Part shown: in pieces, positions 37,063 through 51,927 of the stretch
Layout of the letters: the number at the start of each line of letters is the position of its first letter
Position numbering within the stretch: the stretch's first letter is position 1
NCBI GenBank assembly: GCA_036971475.1
Contig: JBAIZL010000001.1
Coordinates: 77,383,271 to 77,447,270 of the forward strand
DNA from: Prosapia bicincta
Taxonomy: Eukaryota > Arthropoda > Insecta > Hemiptera > Cercopidae
Direction of reading: 5' to 3'
Length of the DNA: 64,000 bases
Position numbers and translations under genes: made by a program
Notes under the pieces: model-generated
Database searches by the model: none
Told to the model about the DNA's origin: nothing
Seen by the model: only the letters and a program-made list of their open reading frames with translations

Positions 37063-38800
37063 TAGTTTGTGGTGTATGTGTTTATTAAAAACTAATTTGT
37101 TGTGAGATTTTGAGTTCACTGTTTTGATTTTTACATTTGTGAGTAGTTTACACTAGCTAAACTCTAATTAGCTAAATAAAAAGTTTATTAATTATTTATT
37201 ATTGATTTGACGTAAATAAAGTCGACTGCAAACAAATATCTCGCACAATATACATTTTATTAACATTAAAATACACGGAGCTTAAAGGAAGGGGTAACGT
37301 GTTAATGTCCATAAATAATAATAATGCCCAGGAATGTAAAAACTTAAAAAATAAATAAATTATTAATTAAAAAGGTCTTGCAAACTGAATGCAAGTTGAA
37401 TACAAATGTTAATAGTTTTTACAACAAACTTTGAAAAAGGAATTTAAAACTATAATTGGACAAATACAATGAATGGGTTTTCTTAATTGCATAAGTTGGT
37501 ACATTTAAAATCTGATAAAAAATCAAAATATTTTGGCTAAGAATTTTAATGGTCACGTACTTTTTGGAATTAGTAGCGAATTTCATCGGAGAAGTTAAAA
37601 ATCTGGGCGAAAACTTTCACTAGCCGTAAGTAGCTAATCAAGCATTTCAGGACCTATGTTTATAACAACTTTGTTTCTTATTTTTCGATATAGATTCATT
37701 TCGCGGATTCCTGTTCCCTCGTGAATAAAGCCCATTGGTCATTCGAGACCAAGGCGGGTAATTTACATTAAGTGATCAATTCTAAATTATTTTTATTATT
37801 GTTGTTTAAGAAGCCATGCCTGGATTAAACGTTTGTTTAAAGGCGAATAAAGTTTTACCGTGGTGGTGCAACCGTGAAGGGAGGGTAGGCGCCACGATGT
37901 TCCACTTGTTTGACATTGAGGTGACCTTCACAGAATCGATATCTTACTGTTGCAACCCTTGCCACCGCCCACTCCAGTACTGTTCCAAACAACTACAATT
38001 ATCTTAATGAGTTCTGTCCAACACCATATTTTCTCCTACTCTTTCCCGAGATGCGTAAGATAAGGTTCTGGGGAGCAATCATTGCTCACGTGGAGAGGGT
38101 GGTACTAGGACCGTACATTATTCGCCACTCTGCGCTCACAGGTGTAGAATTAGGTTTTAAAAATCTAGACTATTTGTGTCCGTGAGTATACCCGACGTCA
38201 GGTCACGTAAGGTTTCGCGACTTTTAGTAGTATGAAATTACAACTTCGCAACAACTCATTAATAAACAATTGTAGGGAATAACTACAAATTTTGGTTCCG
38301 TGGGCAAAACCTATTGTTTTAGTTTTTTCTCTGATCGCTACATATTGATTTACAATATAAATATATAAATGTGTTACCAAAAAATAGCGCCTTATTCACC
38401 GTCAATTTGTATAAATATGTCAGTGTGCCTAAATACGTATGTCAGTTTGGTGCTTGCCTCTTGTGTTTCCACGGTAGTTACGGTTCAGATCTATATATGA
38501 TAAATACATTTAGATCGAATGTGTATTTCGAGAGGGGCCTCTTTCTTACTCTGCAACCATTACATTTCCAATTATTTATGTCCATCTCCTACTTCAGGTA
38601 TTTGTTTATAATTATACATTTTAACATATGTAAATACTTGCCTAAAGTAGCGCCTAATTATTTTACAAATAAGGACGGCCCTTTCGGGATACATGTTTCG
38701 AAGTCAACTGGGAGAGTTACTGACCTTTTGGTGGAACTGTAATACAAATTTGGGTATTTAGAGCAATACTAAATGGTAACATTTCAAGTAGAATAGTGTT
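37063..38800. other. unassigned AT-rich DNA
   Basis: I recognise no gene. The plus-strand frames at 37816-38007 and 38371-38742 have no domain, biased composition and no supporting context. Confidence 0.4.
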
Positions 38801-38998
38801 ATATTTAATAAATACACACTTAACACCTTTCTCAAAACACAAATATAATTGATCATAACCTTTTTTCGGCAACCCTCAGTGATTAGTAGTGTAGTTTAAT
38901 CACTGATTGAGACAACATGGTTGCCGAAAACAGGTTATAATCAATAAAATTTGCGTTTTGAAATAGGCGTCTACAAATGTGTATTTATTATATATTTA
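38801..38998. repeat. foldback element with PLE-like hairpin motif
   Basis: A left arm at 38801-38874 and a right arm at 38919-38998 are inverted copies, about 75 bp each with modest divergence. Shared blocks are TTCGGCAACC/GGTTGCCGAA, GATCATAACC/GGTTATAATC and AATAAATACACA/TGTGTATTTATT. The 44-bp loop itself contains CAGTGATTA inverted as TAATCACTG. The right arm starts CTGATTGA, GACAAC, ATG, GTTGCC, GAAAAC, which repeats the stem-plus-GAAA pattern of the PLE tail. Two PLE-type ends joined head to head, or a foldback transposon, are the possible readings. Confidence 0.65.
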
Positions 38999-39536
38999 AT
39001 CTCATAAACTGGCCTTCAGGTTATAATATAGTGTACTTACTTTAGATTATAGGTTTGTTCGAGCGCCGGTTGCTGTACTTGTATTAGCAAAAATGTTACT
39101 TTGCTCCAGCGCTAGTTTGGTGCTTTACAGGCTCGTGAGGAACATATGGTAGTTGCGGCCTGCCTTTCGGTTATCCTAAGGATAGAATATGGTGGGGAAC
39201 TATATTAAGTGCTTTAAAAAGAGCTCTTGGTTGTAATCTTGTCAAAACGCTTGCGTGCATTATAATTGAGTGTTTGTTTTAATAAAAACCTTTGTATATT
39301 TCGTACTGTTCGATTGAGAGTATTTATTTATTTAGTTTGTACAGAATATTTAGGATTGATTAAGTGTTTTGTTGATATGAGTTCAGCAAATTCTGAGTTG
39401 CATGATTTACGAGCGCTTTTTGTAACGTGTGGGAAATAGGGGTTTCAGTCTTTATAGACTAAACTGGAAGATCATTGCTTAACAACACACATGCTCAACT
39501 CCTCATTTCATTTCAATTTACAACGATTTTTCAGAA

Positions 39537-39578
<42 letters not shown>

Positions 39579-41405
39579 ACCACTGTAGAAGTGAGTCATC
39601 TTCAACCTCTTCTCTCAAACCAGGGAGGTTCCACCTCATATCGTAATGCTACATTCAATTTACCTCTCCCATTCAAATGACGTACCCTTAATTTCAGCTT
39701 AATGTGCGTATTTTAATAATTTGCACTTACTGTCCATCTTCGAGTAGCTTAGTCATTCATCAGTGGACTGTTTTATTCCCTGTAGAGATTCAAGAAATAA
39801 GAAAAACATATATTTACTTGCCCCTAGCGTTCAATTGATCTAATCGATTGTAGTTATGCGACACTTGTTTAAGGCAAGATTCCCACTGCCTCGTAGGGAT
39901 GAAGCTCAAGTGTCGATGTCTTTCGATTACATCGCACCCAGCAAGACTCAGAATAGATGGTGCCCTGTATCTGTGATAAAGGTTGAAGAAAGATGGAGAA
40001 ACTGAAGAATGGGAAGGGAAAGCAAAGATAGAATTATGGATTAACCACTAACTGAGATTGTGAACACTACCTAAAGAGGATTACGTTTAAAGCAAGCGTA
40101 ACTCGTGGTTGTATTCGAGGGAAGAACTTATCGGGTGGGGATAATCGTACTCCTGATTGATTTAATCATCAAGAGATATCTCCAACACGTCTTCTGAAAC
40201 TGTCTCTAGGTGCAAAGTACACAGAACATGTGTAAGCGGGCCTTGTCAGCCTCAAGGACCCAGTTCTGTGAGTAATCTGGCGCCTTTGGTCCCAAACAGA
40301 ACAGACAGTGTTAGTGACAGTTACCGTTGCAGAAGCGCAGGTGTGGGGTTTCGTGGCAACAGGTGGCCTCAACATCTGGCTCTGTACACGTCACTCGTAA
40401 CACATGACTTTACACCACGTGACTCGAATTCTCCAATCAAAATCGTTATTGCCGGGATGACAATCTAATCAGTTACTTGGTACCTGTTATATATAAAAGT
40501 TTTTCATCAATGGCATAAGGTCAACCAATTCCAATAGGTGTAACGGCTCTCCTGTAAGTATGTTTCTTCTGCCCCCCCCCACTTTTTGCAAACCCTACTT
40601 TTTAACATGGTTAGGGGCGTACTATACAACTAACACTTAACATGTCAACAAAAACAACCTCTAACACAGAACTTACGCCTTACAATCTTGCCAATGAGTA
40701 GCGTGCATAATTTCTCTTGGTATAATCTCATGTCAACCATGCTAACACGTCTTGACCTGGATATTGGTCACTTATTGTTTGTACTTCAAAATTAAAACCT
40801 AATTTATTTATTCCAAAAATAACAATATAGTATAATAGTTTCATTAAAGGGAAATAAAACAAATGTACCAAATCCGACATAATATCACCAAGACATCAAC
40901 TGTATATGATTTAATTTAACGAAGAACTATTATTTTCCCAAATAAATATAAATCAAAAAGATAATATAATATTTGCATATAAGAAGACTTTCTGCACATT
41001 GACAGTATATTCAGAGTGCCAAGTGGTTTAAACAACAGTATTTAGTTTTAACATTGGTAGTTTTATAGTAAATCTAGTTTTATCAATGTAAGTAGTTCCT
41101 CATTATATTAAACTCAGAATATTTCATTTCTTAATATAATTCTATCGTGTTTGTTATAACTTTTCTTTATTTGCTATCTACTTTCAAAGAAACTACAATT
41201 CTATGTCTACTTTTGCGAATATAAAAATTGATTTTCATTTAGAAGTCATTGTAGGCGATGTACTTGTCGATCAAGCTATGGCCAGCCTGAGAACACAGAC
41301 CTCTTTGGAAAATTTACAGGCCATTTTTTCTGTAGGATATTGTGATTGAAAATAGAACAACTAAATAGAACAATAACGAGGAAGGTTTTAGAGGTCTGTA
41401 AGTGT
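38999..41405. other. unassigned; (CT)n and poly-C tracts
   Basis: No supported gene in 2.4 kb. A pure (CT)n tract lies at 39539-39574 and a C homopolymer around 40574. The overlapping frames on both strands at 40169-40468 have no recognisable domain. Confidence 0.4.
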
Positions 41406-41636
41406 TTGAAAAGCCCCACTTAGACCTCTTGTATTATCAGGACAAGCCCCATTTACACCTAGTGATTTATCAGGACAAACCACAAACATACACTTCGTGT
41501 TTGATGTAAGGTTAAACCTCACTTCCTCGTGTTTGCAAAGAAAAGCACCCCTACACTTCGTGTTCCATGGAAGGATAAGCCTCACTTGAACACCTGGTGT
41601 TTGATGCAAGGACAAACCCCACTTACACCAATATTA
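41406..41636. repeat. degenerate minisatellite, units of about 33-40 bp
   Basis: About six imperfect units built on the pattern GGACAAACCCCACTTACACC then TTCGTGTTTGATG. Examples: GACAAGCCCCATTTACACC near 41440, GACAAACCACAAACATACAC near 41473, GATAAGCCTCACTTGAACACC near 41572, and GACAAACCCCACTTACACC near 41611. The minus-strand frame that spans it simply reads through the repeats. Confidence 0.65.
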
Positions 41637-41884
41637 AGTGATTGTAATTATATAATTGTAGTTATAATTGTATAATGATCTCATTTTTACTGCTATCGCG
41701 GCTTTTAGTTATATTGAGTATTCAGTTTTAAGTTAGGTTGTTTATTGTTAATAATTTGTTTACATACCATAATAATCTCGTAGGTTCTCGCATAAAAATG
41801 CTGTCAAAAGGAAAAAAATGTTATAGTTATATTAATTTTTAAGATATACACGAACTGGGCATCTTAAAACGGTTCTGAAAAGCT

Positions 41885-42611
41885 TAAGGCTGGAAACGCA
41901 CTTGGCGGATTTTGTCCGATCGGTATTTTTACCGTAGTCCCGCTCTAATAAATTATCTCGTTTACACATGGGCTGTAAAATGTCCGTCGCCGTCTAATCG
42001 TCACACATCCACTGACTACTGTCCAGCAAGTCTCTCTTTAATTGTTGTTTTATCTTATTATAAATAGTGTTGTGTATAACATGAATAGACAATAATGGCA
42101 TTATTGTTATTTCGTCGATTGAAGAGAAAGCGAACAAATTGTATTCAGGTTCATCTGATTAATCCGATCGCTGTCTTCTAGCTTATCAAAATCATTCCTA
42201 AGTTAAAGACAAATTTCATGCCACACAACCCTTGAAGTGTTCGTACCTTTAAAAAAGGTTTTGTCCCAAAGCACAAGTATTTCTTGTAAGAAATGATTTA
42301 ATAATTCATTATCATTTACAACCACTTGAGACATGATACAATCACATCACAACAGCTGTCGACGGGACGGCGAGTGTGTAATCGCACATTTAGTCACGTA
42401 TCCTTATGCCGCCATTTTGGAAACGACAGTAAAAATCCGTCGATAGTAGGGGCAGTGAGCGGCTGCATTGCTAACGTCGGCGTTAAATAATCCGAACTTC
42501 CATTTTACCGCTGATTCTGCAAGTAGCAATACCAACCTACGCATCACTACTAATACGGCGGCGATGGTACAAAAACGATCTGACAAAAAACGCTGATTGT
42601 TTCCAGCCTAA
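41885..42611. mobile_element. PIF/Harbinger-like non-autonomous element
   Basis: The element (41888-42608) begins GGCTGGAAAC and ends GTTTCCAGCC. It is flanked by TAA at 41885-41887 and at 42609-42611. A 3-bp TWA duplication together with a GGC-starting inverted repeat is the PIF/Harbinger signature. Similarity between the ends continues inwards for about 40 bp (GTCCGATCG at the left, CGATCTGAC at the right). Only 721 bp lie between the duplications. A 60-codon minus-strand frame at 42404-42586 starts like nothing I can assign. It is mobilised in trans, if at all. Confidence 0.75.
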
Positions 42612-43606
42612 GAAGTCGCATAGCTGTGGGCAAGACTATGTATGGGTCCAGGGAAGGTTTGAAACGATATTTACTTGGGACAGAATAACCTGAAGTAAAT
42701 CCATTTCCTCCTGCGCGAGTTAAATAATGACTCGCGATTGGTAGTTTAACGCGCTGATTGCTTTATCTCTGGCTTTACCAAGTCCTGCTTTGTCCGGCGC
42801 AGTTTTTACTCTAATTTAAGCTTACTTGGAAAACTGTCTTTATTACGAAGTCCTGGCCCCGCCCACCGCTGCATGCGTGGGACTTCCTAACTGGCCTTAA
42901 CTAGTTCACTGTTGCACTAACCTTGCCACTTAATGCTTATACTAAAGGCCATTTTTCTAAATTTGTTTTTCCTTGCCAGTTTGACACTATGTAGTATATA
43001 CCAGATCGACAAGCGATAATCTGCCGCCATTTTGAAATATTCAAGTTACGAAAAGATTGACTAAATTAGACATATATTAGGCAGGGGTCTTTAGTGGTAA
43101 CTTTTTTTAAAGTTCTATTGAAGGTAAACACGTAACCAGGTCGTATATGTAAAGTATACATCCGTATACATACTCCAGTACACAAAAAGAGTATTAATTT
43201 ACAAAATTAAATGTTTTTATCGAAATTGCAAAAAAAACATTACATACTATTGAAAAGCAGAATTATTACGTTTATAATATAATATGTTCTTATAGAAAAA
43301 TACAGTTCCGTAAGAAATCATGTAATATTTATACTTTTTGTTGAACAAGTATGGAAAACAATAAATAAATTTAAACTTTCAGATTTTTCTACCTGAAATT
43401 GAAAACATGAAGTATACTCGACTTGATTTATTTTTTCCAAAACCTAGTTTAGAAAATTCAAAGACATTAATTTTGTAGGGAATTTATTTTAGATTCATAA
43501 AATAAAGTTGTATTATGCAGAATATGTGGAAAGAGTTCAAACTTCAGAAATTATGAGCATCGTTTGTGACTAAAATTAAAGCTTATAAAACCGCAGCTTT
43601 TTATTA
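42612..43606. other. unassigned AT-rich DNA
   Basis: No gene or structured repeat recognised. Confidence 0.4.
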
Positions 43607-45765
<2,159 letters not shown>

Positions 45766-46384
45766 GTCGTTGTGTTTTACAATGGATAAAGTATCGTAAT
45801 CTTTACGTAAAAATAACAGTCGGGACACTATAAAATATATCCCGGCCACTGTAAAACGAGGTTTTGAGTTGATAAAAATCGGCTTGATAGGTAAAGGGTT
45901 GAGAAAAGTTTGGGAAACATGAGCTGTGAATCTTGTTTCGTCACCTTGAAACTACATTGAAACATGTTTTACAGCGAGACAAAACAATTGTACTTAATTA
46001 AAGTGACATAAGTACGTACATGTTGCGGCAGCTCTAATTACAAGTGTTTCCGCGGGACTTCTGTCTCTTTAACCGATCCCTCTTCACGTTCAAGGATTGT
46101 TCTACGATCGATAGTTTAAAGTTGGGAAGATAAAGAATGTTGCTTAGTAGAGATAAAATTACCGATAGAGATGAGAATAGGTAGCTGTAAGGGAATCTGC
46201 ATTAGAAATAGCATCCCTTCTTATAAAATCTCGATTATGCAAACCTTATAACAAATTTTCGTTTTTGTAAACTGTTGTGAAACATCCGTCTATGTATGAG
46301 ATCATTTGATTACGTTCAAAATTTGGATCCCATTTCGACCAATTTAAAGGTAACCTGGAATTTTAAATGGTCCATAGATATTTT
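45766..46384. other. unassigned
   Basis: No gene seen. A short palindrome, ACAGTCGGGA to TCCCGGCCACTGT, lies near 45818-45853. Confidence 0.4.
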
Positions 46385-47421
46385 GCCATTGGAAAAAACA
46401 AGTAATATAAAAATTTTTAAAGTCAATTCCTATTGAGGTTAACAAAATATTTTACTTACTTTTTATTTTATAATTACAATTAATATAGATATGTATAGAC
46501 AGAATCACGATATTAAATACCAAATTAGAGTACTGCATATGGTGTTGGGCTATCATTTTGTTTCTTACTACATATTTATTCTCTTTCTTTTTTTCGTTTC
46601 CAATTTATGGAGCTGATGGTGATCTATAATTTCTCATTCTATCAATCTTTTGTATTTCTTCATTATTGCGAGGATCTTTTCTCTTATAATACCATACACA
46701 TCTTTAAGTAACATATTTTTAGTAAGGAGAAATTAGGCCTGGTTTTTAAACATGTAGTCATTCCGTTCGAATCCGACCGAAACATTAGTTTAAAAAAAAT
46801 TTTAATTAAAGAATAAATATTTAAAAAAAAACTAATAACATTAATTGTCATCCACTACAGGTAAAAAATCTTATTAGGTGAATAAAAACGTGTTGTATTA
46901 ACGACTGAAAATTTGTACTAGATATATATTTGTACAAGGAGAGTGTTAAGGAGTGTGAGTTAATAGAAGGAATTATTCTGAATAAGCTTAAAATTAAGGT
47001 GCGAAAAAGTGTAAAATGAAATTTTGAGTAATTTAGATCATATCTTGTAATAGTTGAGGATCCTTTCTCTTATAATTCCATACACATCTTTAAGTAACAG
47101 ATTTTTAGTAAGGAGAAATTAGGTCTGGTTTTTAAACATGCAGTCATTCAGTTCGAATCCAACCGAAACATCAGCTTTTTTTAAAATTTTAGGTAAAGAA
47201 TAAATATTAAAAAAAACTAATAACATTAATTGTCAGCCACTACAGGTTAAAAATCTTATTAGGTGAATAAAAACGTGTTGTATTAACGACTGAAAATTTG
47301 TACAAGTTATAGTTTGTACAAGGAGTGTGAGTTAATAGAAGGAATTGAATAGGCTTAAAATTAAAGTACGAAAAAGTGTAAACTGAAATTTTGAATAATT
47401 AGATCATATTATCTTGTAATA
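46385..47421. repeat. interspersed repeat family, copy B, with internal duplication
   Basis: Matches 2405-3600 in block order (see copy A). In addition its 3' part is duplicated in tandem: 46671-47056 and 47057-47421 share AGGATC(T/C)TTTCTC, CATACACATCTTTAAGTAAC, AGTAAGGAGAAATTAGG, an exact tRNA B-box string GTTCGAATCC (46765 and 47151), AACATTAATTGTCA and GGTGAATAAAAACGTG. Only copy A keeps the A-box half of the tRNA-like region clearly. No protein. Confidence 0.75.
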
Positions 47422-48012
47422 GTATTTTGTCCTTTTCTTGATGTCTTACTGAGCTAACATTTTGCATCATTGCTGACTTAGTTAGGAATCAGTCATAAAC
47501 GTAATATACTATAAAAAATAAAATTAAAAAAAAACGTTAAAAACTTTGTCCTAAAAGTAATAACATTTTGATTTTTGCCAGGAACAAGGTATCAGTACTT
47601 TCTTTCGTAGTTTTCATATTTATGAAATAAAAATAAATTAAATTTGCCACGTTTTTAATTTTAGTCATACAAAACGTTTTCGGGCATCAGGCATTATAAT
47701 TATTGGTTTATTATTTTAAGGTTATGTTGTAAAGTTTTTTAAAATTATTTCATTATAACTAAATTAAAAATGATTCATATTATTATGACTGTTATAAAAA
47801 TGGTGGACCTATATTCTGATCTTGGTTCAACGTCGAGAAACTGCTACAATTTTACAGTTGTAAATGTAACATTGCTAAGTACCCTGATGTCTGAATGTAC
47901 CGCCGGCAACGCCCGCATATCTAGACAGGAAGACTAGGGTCTAGTACAAGTATGTTACAACTTTAAAGGCCTTGTAAAGGTAGTGAAATTGTATTCAGTT
48001 TCGTTTTTGCAG
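47422..48012 (+). other. presumed intron upstream of the secreted-protein exon
   Basis: AT-rich with no coding signal. It ends in a pyrimidine-containing tract and TTTTTGCAG at 48004-48012, a good splice acceptor for the exon that follows. Confidence 0.5.
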
Positions 48013-48023
48013 ATGATCAACAG

Positions 48024-48171
48024 ATGCCAGACGTGATGACGGTCTGTAGCCTCTCCTACAGCTTCGTGGTCCTGCTGCCTTTACTCGGCGTCATCTCAGC
48101 TCTGCAAGAGGACTTGGTCAAGGACCACCAGGTCGGCGAGAAGCAGGCAAGGAACGCCAGTGTACCTTTCT
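48024..48171 (+). CDS. first coding exon of a secreted protein (host gene, partial)
   Basis: The exon is 48013-48171: acceptor TTTTTGCAG ends at 48012 and donor GTAAGT starts at 48172. The start at 48024 was chosen because it opens on a signal peptide; an ATG at 48013 is in another frame and stops after seven codons. The 49 encoded residues begin MPDVMTVCSLSYS, then a hydrophobic core FVVLLPLLGVISA at about 14-26, a likely cleavage near SALQ, then a charged stretch (EDLVKDHQVGEKQAR) and a possible N-glycosylation site NAS at 44-46. The exon is much more GC-rich than its surroundings and ends in phase 1. The frame continues past the donor into CA repeats, but that is intron. I do not recognise the protein; a secreted peptide, hormone precursor or enzyme are all possible. 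Other exons were not found. Confidence 0.65.
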
Positions 48172-48436
48172 GTAAGTACCCAGGAGCTAACACAGTAACC
48201 TTGCCAGCAAGTAGCTCTATGCTCGTGACAAACATCTATCCGACTCGCAGCAAATGTTACAGTAAACGCAAATACAATGATCCTTCGTTATTCGTGGGGA
48301 TAAAGTTCCCCGATCTTACCGCGAATACTGAAATCAAACTGTATGTGGAAAGAGGAGGGTTACGTTCTACATTTAATATATTAACATTGATTATAGCTAT
48401 ATTATACACTTATAGTACAGTATGGCATATTTACGA

Positions 48437-49347
<911 letters not shown>

Positions 49348-49567
49348 TACATATATATTATTTATTTAGGTTTTCTTTCTATCCGAAAACACGAAAATTC
49401 TATTAAATGTGCGTGTTAACACAGGCACATTCTCTTTATTGTTAAACATTATCCACTAATAAAAACAAATAATTTTTCAAACACTGGAAATTTGATTTTT
49501 AATAAAATTGTTTTTTTACTCTTTACGTGATTTTTTAAAGTTGTTTACAGACTTCTCTATATAGCGA

Positions 49568-50003
49568 TAGTGCTTCTTCCAGCTCTCGATTAAATTTTAA
49601 TGTCCATTCTAAAGAGAGATCAATTTCAGTAACGACTGCATCTATTTCCTTAAACATTTATTTCACCGACCGATTTTATGTCAACTTTGGCGATACATTT
49701 TTTACGATTTTTTCTTCTTCGTTATCCGAGATAGGTACAGGTTCGGTAATTAGTACTTCCAGATCTTCTCCATCAATACAAGGTTCGCACTTTTCAAAAG
49801 ATTGTCGACATCTTTAGTGTTAATGTCTTGAAATCATTCACCGTAAATTCCATGTGCTATTGAGATAATATCAGTCCCTAGCACTACAGCTGAGTAGAAC
49901 TGTCAAACGATCCTTTCCGGCCTTATACTCCGAGCTGATTTCTCCTCCTTAGATAAAAGGTTCGTGAAGGCATTCTTTTCCAAAACAGTCCAGTCACATC
50001 CTT
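49568..50003 (-). pseudogene. Tigger/pogo transposase remnant
   Basis: Read on the minus strand in shifting frames, these pieces occur in the family order. DVTGLFWKRMPSRTF at about 50001-49942 corresponds to the region with the first DDE-group Asp. YKAGKDRLTVLLSCSA at about 49927-49876 is the conserved K-x-R-x-T-V-L-L block. CEPCIDGEDLEVLITEP with an acidic tail (49790-49703) and a helix-like segment (49657-49568) correspond to the C-terminal acidic region. Frameshifts and stops separate the pieces and the N-terminal HTH domains are missing. DDE transposases of this group cut and paste DNA at TA. This copy is dead. Confidence 0.75.
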
Positions 50004-50185
50004 ATAAGTAAGAAATGCCTATCTTTTGAGTAGGTGGCCTAGTAGTGTACAGTATAACAGTATTACGGATGTTTGGAGAATAATCAGATTTGATCGTGAT
50101 AAAAACTACACTACTGTACAAAATAAATAAGGAGGGAACCTTTTATTCTCTATCCAGCGAATGCCGAATCCGCAGGACTACTGTA

Positions 50186-51778
50186 CTACTCAATTCATTT
50201 TAATTCACAAAGCTGCATTTCAGCTGTCGTCAAAACTTAGCACCGACACGTAACAGAGGGAACATCTGTAGGTCAGGAAGGTAATGTAGCGATAGGGATA
50301 CATACACCTGATGCTTTTACTGCCTAAAAGGAATGCGGAAAGACTAAGGTAGGGACATGCCTTTTCTGACCAAGGATGTGATACAGTGGTCACGGTCGTG
50401 GACTATTCTGGTGTAGACGTGCAAATGGGGATTAGGTAGGGTAATTGTAGTTGCTTTCTAATGTGAATAGCCTAAATTTTTGGCTACTAGATGTTTTATA
50501 CCGGAAATGTAGAAAGATGTCTGCCCCTCCCTTATATACAAAAACATGTAAGACTGTTGGAGTTCGCTACACTCAAACTTGGATAAGGTTTTTTCTAACA
50601 TATTAATCTTATATAAAAACAAAATAAACCATTTAAAATGCTAGTTTGTTTTTATCACTTAATTTTTTAGTGTTAACCTTTTTATATTTCTTTTTACTGT
50701 CACAATTTGTAATTTTCTTTAAATTTTCTTATATATATAATTTATATTTTTGAAAGTGATTGTTTATAGGTAATATTAACCTCACTTAGTTCTCTGCAAA
50801 ATATATCTTCCTTAACTATTTCGGTTTTACCCGGAAACCTAATATAGCTTACCTTGACGGATATAAAGAGTTTGTTGTCACTGGGTCTCATCTTTTCTGA
50901 GATCGTCCTTGTTTTCACACAATTATCAATCTTGCCTATCTATTATATTACCTATCAACTTATTTTTTACAATTTAACTATTCACGCAATCTTTGCTTAC
51001 ATAAAAAAATCTTGTACTACTTCATTTACTACTTCTTTTTCTAACCTGCGGAAAATTGTCCACGTAGTGTTGATCTACCAATGAGACGTTATTGACTTCT
51101 CTCTTAATCTTTCACCTGTCATACACTACTTTATGTTTAACTTCTATCTCTCTATTTTACTACGTAAGTCATCACTGCTGTTAGTAGTAAATGATTCATT
51201 GCATAGTTCTCCGACTTCCTTATGACACTTCTACATTCTGTCCCCACTCACCGTTTTTAGATCTCAGGATTGATTAATTATTCGCCTACAGTTTCAGCCC
51301 GTGTTTCTCGTTAAAAGTAAGTGGCCAGGGTACCGTTTGACCTGAAGAACCTTTCCATTTTGAAGTTACCCAATCGCTGAGATGGTTGTATGTAACACTT
51401 TGAATGCAGCTCCTGCCGTGCCGTATTGTTATTCAGATTAAATTACTTCTCTAAACATCTGTTTAGCATAACTGAAATGCTAATGCCAATATTATAGACG
51501 CAGTGGTCTCGTAGCTTGCATAACCGTAAGGCGCTCGCTCAACGGTGCTCAACTCTGTGCTTTGTGGCATCTCAACTAGGGGGAATTTGTTCAACTCCTG
51601 AATAACCGTCCCGTCAGGCTTTGGTTGCAAGTACAGGCATCTGTATTCCTAAAGGCAATAGAGGGTTGAATTTAATCCCGCCGCTTTTCTATTATTTACG
51701 TCCTGCCCGACAACCTGTCGGAAACGACATATGTCTGTGTGGAATTGACCTATGTGCTTATGTAACAATGTACGAATT
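50186..51778. other. unassigned; possible decayed tRNA-derived SINE near 51500
   Basis: No supported gene. Near 51500-51600 a stretch (GTGGTCTCGTAGC, GGCGCTCGC, then GTTCAACTCC about 75 bp on) is reminiscent of a tRNA-derived SINE head, but matches are too weak to call. The plus-strand frames at 50854 and 51621 show no domain. Confidence 0.35.
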
Positions 51779-51895
51779 CGCTAGAGCAGTGGTTCCCAAA
51801 AGTTTTGGTACCACGCCCTCTCTTCTTAAAAGAAAGCCTCCCATGAGGCTGTACATGTACATGTTCACTTTACACTGTACATAAATGGCATGGGC

Positions 51896-51927
<32 letters not shown>

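Noticed and set aside
38371..38742. 123-codon frame on the plus strand
   Set aside because: Same reasons; it also ends just before a foldback element.
51490..51610. A tRNA gene or SINE head
   Set aside because: Only loosely A- and B-box-like strings, with no cloverleaf and no second copy seen in the window.
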